Below are positions 44,368-52,372 of a DNA stretch of 64,000 bases, piece by piece; the first letter of the stretch is position 1, and every line of letters starts with the position of its first letter. Source of the DNA: Dongia mobilis (GTDB taxonomy: Bacteria; Pseudomonadota; Alphaproteobacteria; Dongiales; Dongiaceae); contig NZ_SNYW01000006.1 in assembly GCF_004363235.1 (NCBI RefSeq), forward strand, positions 248,001-312,000, written 5' to 3'. The position numbers and the translations under genes were made by a program. The notes beneath the pieces are model-generated. The model saw only the letters and a program-made list of their open reading frames with translations. It was not told the DNA's origin and ran no database searches.

Positions 44368-45518
44368 GCGCTTTTCTTCTCCTGCCCGTCTTCGATCGAG
44401 CGGATGGCGAACAGATAATCGGGGTCTCGCCGCCAGCGGTTGAGCACCGTTTCCGCAGCGGCATGCGAGAGGCGATCAAAAAATTCGAGGGCGCGGCCGA
44501 GATCGGCCGGCGCAAAACCGGCGCCGACGACACCGGGCTGGCCGATCCGGGCGCGTCGGGTGAGCAGGAATATGGTGGCGAATTCCTCGCGGTTGAGACC
44601 GATGCCGCGGGCCACAACAGCGAGGCCCTGGCCGCCAGACTCATAGGCGATTCGCGAAATGAGGCGCAGGCGCAGGCCGCTCATCTCGGCGAACATCGCC
44701 TCGAACAGCGGAATCTCGCCCCGCCGCAGGGTCTGCAGCAACAGGCGCGGGGTCAGTTGCCGGGCGGCGCCGAGGGCGCGCGACAGGACATCGGCCGCGT
44801 CCTCTTCCGCCGCCGCCGCGGCGGCACTGTCGGCTTCCTCGCTGAGCAGCGGCTCGAGGCGATCGTCGAGCAGGTCGGGGTCGATGTCGAAACGCTCGAC
44901 CAGCGCCTGGCGGATGGCGGCGCCGACCCAGAACACCATGCGCCGGGCCAGATCGGCCGGCAGGTCGGTGCGCCGCACCAGCGGCTCCTGGAACTCGTCG
45001 ACCGCTTTCGACTGCTCGACCAGATAGGCGAGCGTCGCGCGCGAGATGGCGGCGTCCTGGTTCTCGAGCAGGGTGCGGATGACATCCTTATCGCCGGTTT
45101 CGACCAGGGCGTCGCTGACCTGGGTGGAAAGATCGCGGCGCATGGCGACGGCCAGGATGTGCTGGCGCGAGCGGTTGCGGATCACCTCGATAAGGTCGAT
45201 ATCCTCGAGCGCGCTGCATTTCATCAGGATCGGCGTCGCGATCTCGATCTCGTCATTGGCCAGCAGCACCGCCAGCTCGCGCGGCACCCCGGGCGCGCCG
45301 GCAAGCTTCAAGGCCATGCGATGCCGCACGGCCCGTGCCACCTCAGTCAGCAGCTTTTCCAGGATGTCGAGCATCAGGGCGCGTTCCTGCGCGCTCAGAA
45401 TCTCGTTCTTGGCGTGGAACAAATCGCCCATGACGGTGAACAGCTCGGCGCGCGACGCATCGGAGCGCGAGCGCGCCAGAGCCAGGATCTCGTCCCTGTA
45501 GATGCCGTCCTCAGCCAT
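44364..45518 (-). CDS. DUF2336 domain-containing protein
   Basis: A 384-residue paralogue of the 41552-42703 protein and almost equal in length. Blocks: EILALARSRSDASRAELFTV, LAVLLANDEIEIATPILMKC and SGGQGLAVVARGIGLNREEF near the C-terminus, matching GHSIALIARALDLRRDEF in the paralogue. The start is ATG 45518 in the first copy of a 13-bp tandem repeat; an upstream ATG in the next copy opens a six-codon frame (MAEGDG) whose TGA overlaps this ATG. Coupled by ATGA to the kinase gene. Confidence 0.88.
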   Translation of the reverse strand: MAEDGIYRDEILALARSRSDASRAELFTVMGDLFHAKNEILSAQERALMLDILEKLLTEVARAVRHRMALKLAGAPGVPRELAVLLANDEIEIATPILMKCSALEDIDLIEVIRNRSRQHILAVAMRRDLSTQVSDALVETGDKDVIRTLLENQDAAISRATLAYLVEQSKAVDEFQEPLVRRTDLPADLARRMVFWVGAAIRQALVERFDIDPDLLDDRLEPLLSEEADSAAAAAAEEDAADVLSRALGAARQLTPRLLLQTLRRGEIPLFEAMFAEMSGLRLRLISRIAYESGGQGLAVVARGIGLNREEFATIFLLTRRARIGQPGVVGAGFAPADLGRALEFFDRLSHAAAETVLNRWRRDPDYLFAIRSIEDGQEKKSA

Positions 45519-45562
45519 CGCCCTCAGCCATCGCCCTGAGCCATCGCCCCGGGCCGTCAGTC
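45511..45562 (+). repeat. 13-bp tandem repeats over a start codon
   Basis: Copies at 45511-45523 and 45524-45536 (TCAGCCATCGCCC, identical), 45537-45549 (one change) and 45550-45562 (diverged). On the coding strand each of the first three contains GATGGCT, so the DUF2336 ATG is triplicated. A partial fifth copy follows. Confidence 0.85.
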
Positions 45563-45988
45563 TCAGCCAATACCCTGACACGGGATGGACGCAGCAACAA
45601 ATTCTGGGAAGTCCTACACGCACGGCTGGCCTTTTCGGCTGGCCGTTCCCCGTCCCCGCACATCCCCGGTATGCATTCAACCGGCGAACGTTAACCGTGC
45701 TTAATGGTTAAAGTCAATCCGACACACGAAGATTGTCTTCTATTTATCTGATTTATCAAAGAATTTTTTTGACTAAAATTGTATTCAATCACAACATCAA
45801 TGCAAGGTAACTGGTCCCATGACTAAATGCGGTATTTGGGTGGCCAAGCCTAGGTAGCCGGCAAAACATCCCAACAACAGGCGATTCGGAGAAACCGGAG
45901 GCCCGCGCCATCGGCGCCGGGCCGGGGATTGGTGGCCCGAGCAGCCGCCCGCTTCGCGCCGGGTCGCCTTTCGAGTTAGAGTAGTTGC
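45519..45988. other. Divergent intergenic region, 470 bp
   Basis: Between the DUF2336 operon (minus) and the caspase-like gene (plus). It starts with the 13-bp repeats. The stretch about 45685-45810 is markedly AT-rich and holds TTAACC-N9-GGTTAA at 45691-45711, in which TTAA-N6-TTAA is one base short of the CtrA spacing. The remainder (45815-45985) is GC-rich with no credible gene. Both promoters probably lie in the AT-rich part. Confidence 0.55.
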
Positions 45989-47467
45989 ATGAAGGGCCAA
46001 ACAGGACAGCGATCGAGTTTCCGGGATGTGGCGCGGCTTGTCGCCGCCGGCCTCGTGCTCGGTCTCGCTCTGGTGCTGGGTTCGGCACCCGCCGCGGCCG
46101 AGAAGCGGATCGCTCTGGTCATCGGCAACGGCAAGTATGACGGCGCGATCGGACCGCTCGCCAACCCGCCGCGCGACGCCGAAGTGATGGGCAAGCAACT
46201 GGCCGCCCTTGGCTTCCAGGTGGTGAAACTGGTCAATGGCGACCAGAAGGCGATGAAGCGCGCCATATCCGATTTCGGCGGGCGGCTGCTGGCGGCCGGG
46301 CCTGATGCCGTGGGCCTGTTCTTCTATGCCGGCCACGGCGTGCAGATCCGCGGCATCAATTACCTGATCCCGGTGGGTGCCGCCATCGAGCGCGAGGCGG
46401 ATGCCGAACTGGAAGCGGTCAATGCCGAATGGGTGCTGGACCAGATGAGCTATGCCGGCAACAGCGTCAACATCATGCTGCTGGATGCCTGTCGCAACAA
46501 CCCGCTGACGCGCAGCTTCCGCAGCGCCGATCGCGGCCTTGCCCGCATGGATGCGCCGACCGGGACCTTCGTCGGCTATTCGACGGCACCGGGCGAAGTG
46601 GCGGCGGACGGGACGGGCGAGAACTCGCCCTATGTGGCGGCGCTGGCGAGCGAGATGGGCAAGCCCGGCATCGCCCTTGAGGAGACGTTCCGCAATGTGC
46701 GCGTGCGGGTGATGGCGGAGACGGATCAGCGCCAGGTGCCGTGGGATTCCTCATCCCTGACCGGCGCCTTCTATTTCAGGGCGCCGCAGCAGACCGCCGC
46801 CATCGCGCCGCAGCCCGCGGCACCGGCGGCACAAGCCGCGACCGCGGCCACTGCCGGCCAGGAAGCGGGCGAATCCGAACGGCTGTTCTGGGAATCGATC
46901 AAGGACAGTTCCGACCCGGCCGAGTTCGAGGCCTATCTGGCGCAATACCCCAACGGCCATTACAGCGGCCTCGCCCGGCTGAAAGTGTCGCGGCTGAGCG
47001 GAGCCAGCCAGGCCGGAAACAACCAAGCCGCAAACAACCAGGCCGGCCAGCAGCGAACCGCGGAAGCGGCCCAGCCGACCCAACCGGCGGCACCGGTCCA
47101 GAGTGCCGCGGTGGAACCGCCCGCACCCGCACCGGCTACACCCGCACCGGCCATTTCTCCCCCCGCGGCGGCGTCCGGTTCCGGGCTGGTGCTCTCCAGC
47201 CGGGTGGCGGGCGAGCTTGACCGCTATCTGCGCATCCTGGGGCCGGGCAAGAGCGCCTTTGCGGTCTCGGCCAATGGCGAGGCCTCGGGCTTCTTCGTCT
47301 GCGAGATGGCAAACCAATGCGTACCGGGGAAACGAACCCTGCAGGCCAACCGCGACCCCAATTACGCCAGGAAGGAAGCCGTCCGGCTGTGCGAATCGCG
47401 CGGCCAGGGTAGCTGCGAAATCCTGATGCTGGGCGACAAGAAGCAGCTGGATTTCAGCCGCCCCTGA
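45989..47467 (+). CDS. Exported caspase-family (peptidase C14) protein
   Basis: A 492-residue protein. Signal peptide about 1-37 (core ARLVAAGLVLGLALVLG, end SAPAAA). Peptidase C14 domain about 38-250: KRIALVIGNGKYDGAIGPLA, catalytic His116 in LFFYAGHGVQ and Cys168 in IMLLDACRNNP, both intact. Then a block SERLFWESIKDSSDPAEFEA (about 293-335) common in such proteins, an Asn/Gln/Ala/Pro-rich linker and a C-terminal domain of about 95 residues with four Cys (LSSRVAGELDRYLRILGPGK onward). It should be an Arg/Lys-specific protease in the periplasm or at the surface. ATG 45989 has a weak ribosome site. Confidence 0.9.
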   Translation: MKGQTGQRSSFRDVARLVAAGLVLGLALVLGSAPAAAEKRIALVIGNGKYDGAIGPLANPPRDAEVMGKQLAALGFQVVKLVNGDQKAMKRAISDFGGRLLAAGPDAVGLFFYAGHGVQIRGINYLIPVGAAIEREADAELEAVNAEWVLDQMSYAGNSVNIMLLDACRNNPLTRSFRSADRGLARMDAPTGTFVGYSTAPGEVAADGTGENSPYVAALASEMGKPGIALEETFRNVRVRVMAETDQRQVPWDSSSLTGAFYFRAPQQTAAIAPQPAAPAAQAATAATAGQEAGESERLFWESIKDSSDPAEFEAYLAQYPNGHYSGLARLKVSRLSGASQAGNNQAANNQAGQQRTAEAAQPTQPAAPVQSAAVEPPAPAPATPAPAISPPAAASGSGLVLSSRVAGELDRYLRILGPGKSAFAVSANGEASGFFVCEMANQCVPGKRTLQANRDPNYARKEAVRLCESRGQGSCEILMLGDKKQLDFSRP

Positions 47468-47493
47468 CATTTTCTCCGCCCCCGACAACTTTC
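47458..47493 (+). repeat. Degenerate 18-bp duplication over a stop codon
   Basis: CCGCCCCTGACATTTTCT (47458-47475) followed by CCGCCCCCGACAACTTTC (47476-47493), 13 of 18 identical. The caspase gene's TGA is in the first copy. Weak compared with the other repeats of this kind. Confidence 0.45.
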
Positions 47494-47615
47494 CCGGTGC
47501 GGACCGCCGCCGGCAGAGGGCAGCCTGTGCGCCCCGTCACGCCCCGCACCCCCTGCGACGTCATTGGTGATTGCCGTCACTGGCGGGGTGCGGCTATCGA
47601 GGCTATCTCCCCAGG

Positions 47616-47669
47616 CAAGTCGTAACTGCCAACCAAGTCGAAAGTACCAATCAACTCGTCAGTATCGAT
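47616..47669 (+). repeat. Three degenerate 18-bp tandem repeats
   Basis: CAAGTCGTAACTGCCAAC, CAAGTCGAAAGTACCAAT, CAACTCGTCAGTATCGAT at 47616, 47634 and 47652, in the 284-bp gap ahead of a small gene. Rest of the gap: GC-rich, no clear promoter. Confidence 0.65.
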
Positions 47670-47751
47670 GCCGGGCCGCCATTTGAACCGGTCCGGCTGT
47701 TGCTAAGACCAAATGCCATCGCACCCAGACAGGAAGACAAGAGAGAAGACC

Positions 47752-47973
47752 ATGCGTAGCTATTATGTGTTCGACGAGGTTATCGAACTGACCACCCCGA
47801 TCCGCCTCAAATCGGGTGCCCGCGGCTACATTGCCGGCCGCTGCTGGAACGTCCGCCGGGGCGTCGAGGAATATGATGCCATGGTCGAGGGCCGCCGGGT
47901 GGTGCAGGGCCTGACCGCCAATGATTTCGAGATCACCGGCCAGCCGCGCCAAGATCTGGTTCGCGCCGCCTGA
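47752..47973 (+). CDS. Small protein of unknown function
   Basis: A 73-residue soluble protein: YYVFDEVIELTTPIRLKSGA, then GYIAGRCWNVRRGVEEYDAM and LTANDFEITGQPRQDLVRAA. Predominantly beta by look, one Cys, no export signal. ATG 47752 follows AGAGAAG at a good distance. Composition matches the host. Not recognised. Confidence 0.65.
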   Translation: MRSYYVFDEVIELTTPIRLKSGARGYIAGRCWNVRRGVEEYDAMVEGRRVVQGLTANDFEITGQPRQDLVRAA

Positions 47974-48127
47974 TTCTGACGCCTGATTTCTCCGATTATG
48001 GTTAACGCCAGGTAAACGGAATCGGCCGGTTCTTTCAGGCTTCGTTAACGGCATCGGGGCTAGATTGGGTGAGAGATCGGCCCAAGGTTTGACCAGAAAA
48101 AACCGGGCCCGCGCGAAGGATACGGAA

Positions 48128-48424
48128 ATGGGCATGATTTCAAACCTGTTCGGGAAATTGGGCGGCAAGGCCGGGGCGACTGGCCCGGCAGCGGCCGTTC
48201 CCGCCGCGCCAGCCGCCGGCCGCCGCGCCAGCGAGGACCAGATCCGCCAGGCCCTCGCCCAGCGGCGCGAGACCTTGGGCGCCATGGGCATCGACGCGCA
48301 GGAGCGCCTGGCCCAGGCCATCCAGGCCCAGGTCGCCCGCCAGCGCGTCGACCGCGAGATCCGCGATGCCGGCGGCAGCCCGCAATTGCAGGACGCCCTC
48401 CGTCGGCTGATGGCCGACAAATAG
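48128..48424 (+). CDS. Small protein of unknown function with repeated C-terminus
   Basis: A 98-residue protein. N-terminus MGMISNLFGKLGGKAGA could be an amphipathic helix; then an Ala/Pro stretch and a helical region (EDQIRQALAQRRETLGAMGI, AQVARQRVDREIRDAGG). The last codons (RRLMADK stop) are part of a 27-28-bp tandem repeat so that the same tail, with stop, recurs downstream. AAGGA lies 7 nt before ATG 48128. Not recognised. Confidence 0.65.
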   Translation: MGMISNLFGKLGGKAGATGPAAAVPAAPAAGRRASEDQIRQALAQRRETLGAMGIDAQERLAQAIQAQVARQRVDREIRDAGGSPQLQDALRRLMADK

Positions 48425-48509
48425 GTCCGTCGGCTCATGGCCGACAAGTAAGGGGCGTCGGCTGGTGGCCGATAAATAGGTACCTCGGCTGATGGCCGAC
48501 AGATAAGTC
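48401..48509 (+). repeat. Four 26-28-bp tandem repeats spanning a stop codon
   Basis: Copies at 48401-48427, 48428-48455, 48456-48483 and 48484-48509 share the core GTCGGCTGATGGCCGACAAA followed by TAG or TAA. Copy 1 holds the stop of the 98-residue gene; copy 2 repeats RRLMADK plus stop in the same frame; copies 3-4 drift in frame by one base. Confidence 0.88.
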
Positions 48510-48726
48510 CGCAAGCTGGCTCCGACCGGGCCGTTAAATCCGCCCCAAAATCTTAAGCAGAACCTTCAGCTTTCCACCGGCGCCAGCCTGCGTGGCGCGC
48601 ATCCCAGCCCCTGCTTTGCCGGGCTTTCGATCCCCCTTGCCGCGCGATATAGTCGCCCCACTCCTGCGCCGCCTTGGCATCTGCTGGCGCGCGCGGATAC
48701 GTATCTTTTTGAGAGGGATCACCATC
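48425..48726. other. Intergenic, 302 bp
   Basis: The first 85 bp are the tandem repeats. The rest leads into gabT; GCGCGCGGATACGTATCTTT (48688-48707) lies near the start and may include promoter bases, but no confident -35/-10 pair is visible. No credible gene. Confidence 0.5.
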
Positions 48727-50028
48727 ATGACGTCGAATGCGAACCTGCAGCAGCGCCGTGTCGCGGCCGTGCCGCGCGGTGTCGGCAACGCCTACCAGAT
48801 CTTTGCCGAAAGCGCGAAGAACGCCGAGATCACGGATGTGGAAGGCCGCCGCCTGATCGATTTCGCGGGCGGCATCGCCGTCATGAATACCGGCCATGGC
48901 CACCCGAAGATCGTGGCCGCGGTGAAGGAGCAGCTGGACCGGTTCAGCCACACCTGCTTCCAGGTCACCCCCTATGAGAGCTATATCCGCCTCGCCGAGC
49001 GCCTCAACAAGCTGGCGCCGGGCTCAAGCCCGAAGAAGACCATCTTCCTCACCACGGGTGCGGAAGCGGTCGAGAATGCGGTCAAGATCGCCCGCGCCCA
49101 CACCAAGCGCTCCGGCGTCATCGCCTTCTCCGGCGCCTTCCACGGCCGCACCATGCTGGGCATGGCGCTGACCGGCAAGGTCGTTCCGTACAAAGTGGGT
49201 TTCGGTCCCTTCCCGGGCGAGATCTACCACGTGCCGTTCCCCGACCCGGCCCTCAAGGATGACGGCGCGCAGTCCTTGAAGATCCTCGAGACCATGTTCA
49301 AGGCCGATATCAGCCCGGACAATGTCGCCGCCATCATCATCGAGCCGGTGCAGGGCGAGGGCGGTTTCAACATCGTCCCCTTCGCCTTCATGAAGTCCTT
49401 GCGCGAGCTCTGCACGAAGCACGGCATCTGCCTCATCGTCGACGAAATCCAGACCGGTTTCGCGCGCACCGGCAAGATGTTCGCCCATGAGCATAGCGGC
49501 ATCGAGGCCGACATGATCACGGTGGCGAAGTCGCTGGCCGGGGGCTTCCCGCTCTCCGGCGTGATCGGCAAGGCCGAGATCATGGACGCCCCCGCGGCCG
49601 GCGGCCTGGGGGGCACCTATGGCGGCAGCCCGATCGGCTGTGCCGCCGCCAATGCCGTCCTTGATGTCATGGAAGAAGAAAAGCTGGTCGAGCGCTCGAA
49701 CCATATCGGCAAGCTGATGCTGGACCGCCTCGCCGACATGAAGAAGAAGAACAGCTTCGGCAACCGCATCGGCGACATCCGGGGTTTGGGCGCCATGGTC
49801 GCCTGCGACCTCGTCAAGGCCGACGGCTCGCCGGACGCCGACCTCACCAAGGCGGTGGTGGCCAAGGCCGGCGAGAACGGCCTCATCCTCCTCTCCTGCG
49901 GTGTCAACGCCAACGTGCTCCGCTTCCTGATGCCGCTGACGGCCGAGGACAAGCTCATCAACGAAGGCTTCGACGTGCTGGAGAAGACCATCGGCCAGGC
50001 CATCGAGGCGAGCGCCAAGGTGGCGTAA
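48727..50028 (+). CDS. gabT: 4-aminobutyrate aminotransferase
   Basis: A 433-residue class III PLP aminotransferase. It moves the amino group of 4-aminobutyrate to 2-oxoglutarate, giving succinate semialdehyde and glutamate. Motifs: FAGGIAVMNTGHGHPKIVAA, FLTTGAEAVENAVKIARAHT, IIIEPVQGEGGF, LIVDEIQTGFARTGKMFAHE, and PLP-binding Lys268 in TVAKSLAGGFPLSGV, the same residue number as in E. coli GabT. ATG 48727 follows AGAGGGA. No gabD is adjacent. A strong terminator follows. Confidence 0.94.
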   Translation: MTSNANLQQRRVAAVPRGVGNAYQIFAESAKNAEITDVEGRRLIDFAGGIAVMNTGHGHPKIVAAVKEQLDRFSHTCFQVTPYESYIRLAERLNKLAPGSSPKKTIFLTTGAEAVENAVKIARAHTKRSGVIAFSGAFHGRTMLGMALTGKVVPYKVGFGPFPGEIYHVPFPDPALKDDGAQSLKILETMFKADISPDNVAAIIIEPVQGEGGFNIVPFAFMKSLRELCTKHGICLIVDEIQTGFARTGKMFAHEHSGIEADMITVAKSLAGGFPLSGVIGKAEIMDAPAAGGLGGTYGGSPIGCAAANAVLDVMEEEKLVERSNHIGKLMLDRLADMKKKNSFGNRIGDIRGLGAMVACDLVKADGSPDADLTKAVVAKAGENGLILLSCGVNANVLRFLMPLTAEDKLINEGFDVLEKTIGQAIEASAKVA

Positions 50029-50038
50029 CCTGCTTCAG

Positions 50039-50102
50039 CCCGCGACAGGTCGCGGGTTGGTGAAGAAAGAAAAGCCCGCCGGGGAGACCCGGCGGGCTTT
50101 TT
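50039..50102. terminator. Bidirectional intrinsic terminator
   Basis: AAAGCCCGCCGG (50071-50082), 6-nt loop, CCGGCGGGCTTT (50089-50100), then TT; reversed it ends TTTTCTTTCTTC, so it works for gabT and for the convergent gene at 50125. A second perfect hairpin, CCCGCGA-CAGG-TCGCGGG, lies at 50039-50056. Confidence 0.9.
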
Positions 50103-50124
50103 GATTCTGCAAATTCAACGGAGG

Positions 50125-51396
50125 TTATTGTACGCCCCCGGGATTGTAGAGCGTGTTTGGATTGAATTCGCTGCCTGGCATGACACTAGGCCGCGACAGC
50201 AGTTCCTGAGGTATTTCAATTGCTGTGCCATCGTCATTCATGACTTTGACTTTCCCAGCCGCGTCCGGTGCCAGTTTCGTGAGAACAGCTAAGGCTGCTT
50301 CGATCAAATCGGCTCTCCCAAAGGCTGCTTCGAGGGTCACGGCATAGTCGGTGAGCTTGCGCCTCATCGCGGATTCGGTTGCAGTAGACAATTCAGGATC
50401 TTTTAGTCCGCGCTTTGCCAAGTAAGCTTTCTCTTTATTGAAAAGGTTTTCCTCCCAGGCAAAGGTGGAGCCATTCCAGCGGTCTCCGATCGCTTTTTGT
50501 GCGTTATTGATATGTGCATTGAACTCCGTTGTGGGCCGGATTAGCGCGTAGACACTCATGATTTCAACCTGGCTCGCAAGAGTAGTGCCTTGATGCAATA
50601 CTCGACCAAATTGTCGAGCTGCGTGGTCAAGAGCATTACGTCTGATGTCTGCTGCCGCCTGATCTGTCAGTTTCTTGTTCAAGAACGAATTACGTGTGGC
50701 GATAACGGATTCGGTTAAAAAAGTCTCGATATTAACAGGCAGACATATACGAAAGTAATCCTTGGCTGCAATCTGGACACTGACGTAGTCCCATGTGTTC
50801 TTAGTCTCGAACGTTGTCCGCGCATTATTCTGTTGTGCCCTGACCAGCGAACCAATGGTCGCGGCCGGAATGCCGAAAAGAAGCGAGTCGGCAGAAAGTT
50901 CTATCGCTTGATTGAAGAAGGTGCTGCCAAGTCCGATCGCAGCACCTACGACGCTACCCCATTTGAGAAAGCCGGATAGAGCGGCAGCTGTCCCGATAGC
51001 CAAGTTACCCCACTGATCAACGTCACGCAGATTTCGTTGCTTCTCGTACATGTAGTCGAGAAAGTCATCGCAGGCGAGAGAACTGACAAGAATGGCTTGT
51101 TGATAGAGGCGTTTATTAATTTCTGCGCATTCAACTGGTGGTTCAACCGCGAATCCTGGGGCGAGGCCGGTGGTAATCATTTGCGGAGAGAGCGTGCGTG
51201 CATCGCAGCTTTCAGCCAACTGTCCGAGTTTCTCTAGATTGACGGCGCGCTCTGCTTGGAAACTCCCTGCGTAGGCATTTACCACTTGCGCAGGCTCCGC
51301 TCCCGATAAGGTCGGTCGCGGCGTTTCTGTGAAGAAAGAGCATGCGCATGTTGCCAGATAAATCGCCAAAATGGCTGTAGCTAGAACTCTCCTCAT
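50125..51396 (-). CDS. Orphan exported protein, unknown family, atypical composition
   Basis: A 423-residue protein. N-terminus MRRVLATAILAIYLATCACS is a signal sequence, possibly a lipoprotein type (Cys at 17 or 19). Residues about 140-215 contain hydrophobic stretches (LAIGTAAALSGFLKWGSVVG, ADSLLFGIPAATIGSLV) that could insert in a membrane; the rest is helical and polar. ATG 51396 follows GGGGGATAAAG. GC content and codon use are visibly lower than in neighbours (Ile ATA, Ser AGT and A/T third bases are frequent), which suggests horizontal gain. No family recognised. Confidence 0.75.
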   Translation of the reverse strand: MRRVLATAILAIYLATCACSFFTETPRPTLSGAEPAQVVNAYAGSFQAERAVNLEKLGQLAESCDARTLSPQMITTGLAPGFAVEPPVECAEINKRLYQQAILVSSLACDDFLDYMYEKQRNLRDVDQWGNLAIGTAAALSGFLKWGSVVGAAIGLGSTFFNQAIELSADSLLFGIPAATIGSLVRAQQNNARTTFETKNTWDYVSVQIAAKDYFRICLPVNIETFLTESVIATRNSFLNKKLTDQAAADIRRNALDHAARQFGRVLHQGTTLASQVEIMSVYALIRPTTEFNAHINNAQKAIGDRWNGSTFAWEENLFNKEKAYLAKRGLKDPELSTATESAMRRKLTDYAVTLEAAFGRADLIEAALAVLTKLAPDAAGKVKVMNDDGTAIEIPQELLSRPSVMPGSEFNPNTLYNPGGVQ

Positions 51397-51567
51397 CTTT
51401 ATCCCCCATAAGATGATAGATGAGTACGTTATTCTACTCACGCGATTGCATGCAATAATAGTGTTTGATAATATTATTTCGCGCCAGCGATATATAACCG
51501 GCCGGTTAATGTAGGGAATCCCAGGCAAGCTACTTGGTGTTGCGGGTAAGGAACGCCTTTGCGCCGG
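51397..51567. other. AT-rich leader with perfect palindrome
   Basis: 171 bp upstream of the orphan gene. It is AT-rich (51415-51495) and holds the 14-bp perfect palindrome TAACCGGCCGGTTA at 51495-51508 and TTGCATGCAA near 51450. The half-site GCCGGTTAA recurs at 51563, at the stop of the next gene. Possible operator; no regulator is known. Confidence 0.45.
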
Positions 51568-52311
51568 TTAACGGGACGGGCGGAACTTCGTCCTGAAATC
51601 GGCGGCGATCAGTGGGAATGCCGCGCGCAAGCCCCTTGCGGCCAGTGTCGCATTTCCGAGAAGTGCCGCTTCATCCTTGAAGGTGTAACGATCCTCCGGC
51701 ACGAAATGCAAATCGTCGTGGAGATAGGGCATTGTGCCGTAGGTGTAGCGCTGGCGGAATAGGAGGCCCTGATCCTGGGCCGTCAGGCGGATTTCGACCA
51801 TAACCAGCGGCGTGAAGGGGCGGAAGGGCTGCTCGACATAGCCGGCATAGAGGAACTCGATTGCCAGCGTCGCATCGGCCGCTTCGCTACCCGCGGCGAG
51901 GGGGATGCCGGCGGCGGCGAGGGTTTCGCCGAGGGCCGCTGCGAGTTCGGCGCCGAGGCGGAGGCCGGCCTGGTCGGCCAAGGCGGCGGTAAAGGCCGCA
52001 TCCTTGTCGCCCGGCACCGGCGGCCTTGCGATGTCGCGGGCGAGCACGGCGTCATAGGCGCCGATGCGCATGCCCATGCCGGGTGCGGCGAAGACGTTGA
52101 GGTCGTAACGGAGCGGCTCGGCGATCGGCGCCAGCCGGATGGTGCGGAGGTCTATCGTGGCGGGCAGCGGCACCGAAGTGCAGGCGGCCAAGATTGCTGT
52201 CATGAGAAGGACGGCCGGCAGCAGAAGCGCCATGAGCCGGATCGCGCTCAGTGGCAATGCAGGCAGGCGGATCACGCGCCGCCGGGAATTTCCCGCATCA
52301 TTCATTTGCAT
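51568..52311 (-). CDS. Lipoprotein, unknown family
   Basis: A 247-residue protein. A long basic N-region (NSRRRVIRLP) precedes a hydrophobic core and the lipobox ILAAC, so it should be lipidated and outer-membrane or inner-membrane anchored. The mature part begins TSVPLPATIDLRTIRLAPIA and contains RIGAYDAVLARDIARPPVPG and FEFLYAGYVEQ-like beta strands; it is similar in build to small-protein families of rhodospirilla but I cannot name one. Start at ATG 52311 or 52305; no clear ribosome site. Confidence 0.7.
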   Translation of the reverse strand: MQMNDAGNSRRRVIRLPALPLSAIRLMALLLPAVLLMTAILAACTSVPLPATIDLRTIRLAPIAEPLRYDLNVFAAPGMGMRIGAYDAVLARDIARPPVPGDKDAAFTAALADQAGLRLGAELAAALGETLAAAGIPLAAGSEAADATLAIEFLYAGYVEQPFRPFTPLVMVEIRLTAQDQGLLFRQRYTYGTMPYLHDDLHFVPEDRYTFKDEAALLGNATLAARGLRAAFPLIAADFRTKFRPSR

Positions 52312-52372
52312 CAGGCATCGGGTGACAGAAGCCACCTTTCCATGGCGCCGGAGGCCGTTTCCGCTCCGGCAC

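Noticed and set aside
48000-48060. TTAACGCCAGGTAAAC as a CtrA site
   Set aside because: One mismatch in the second half-site and no context to support it.
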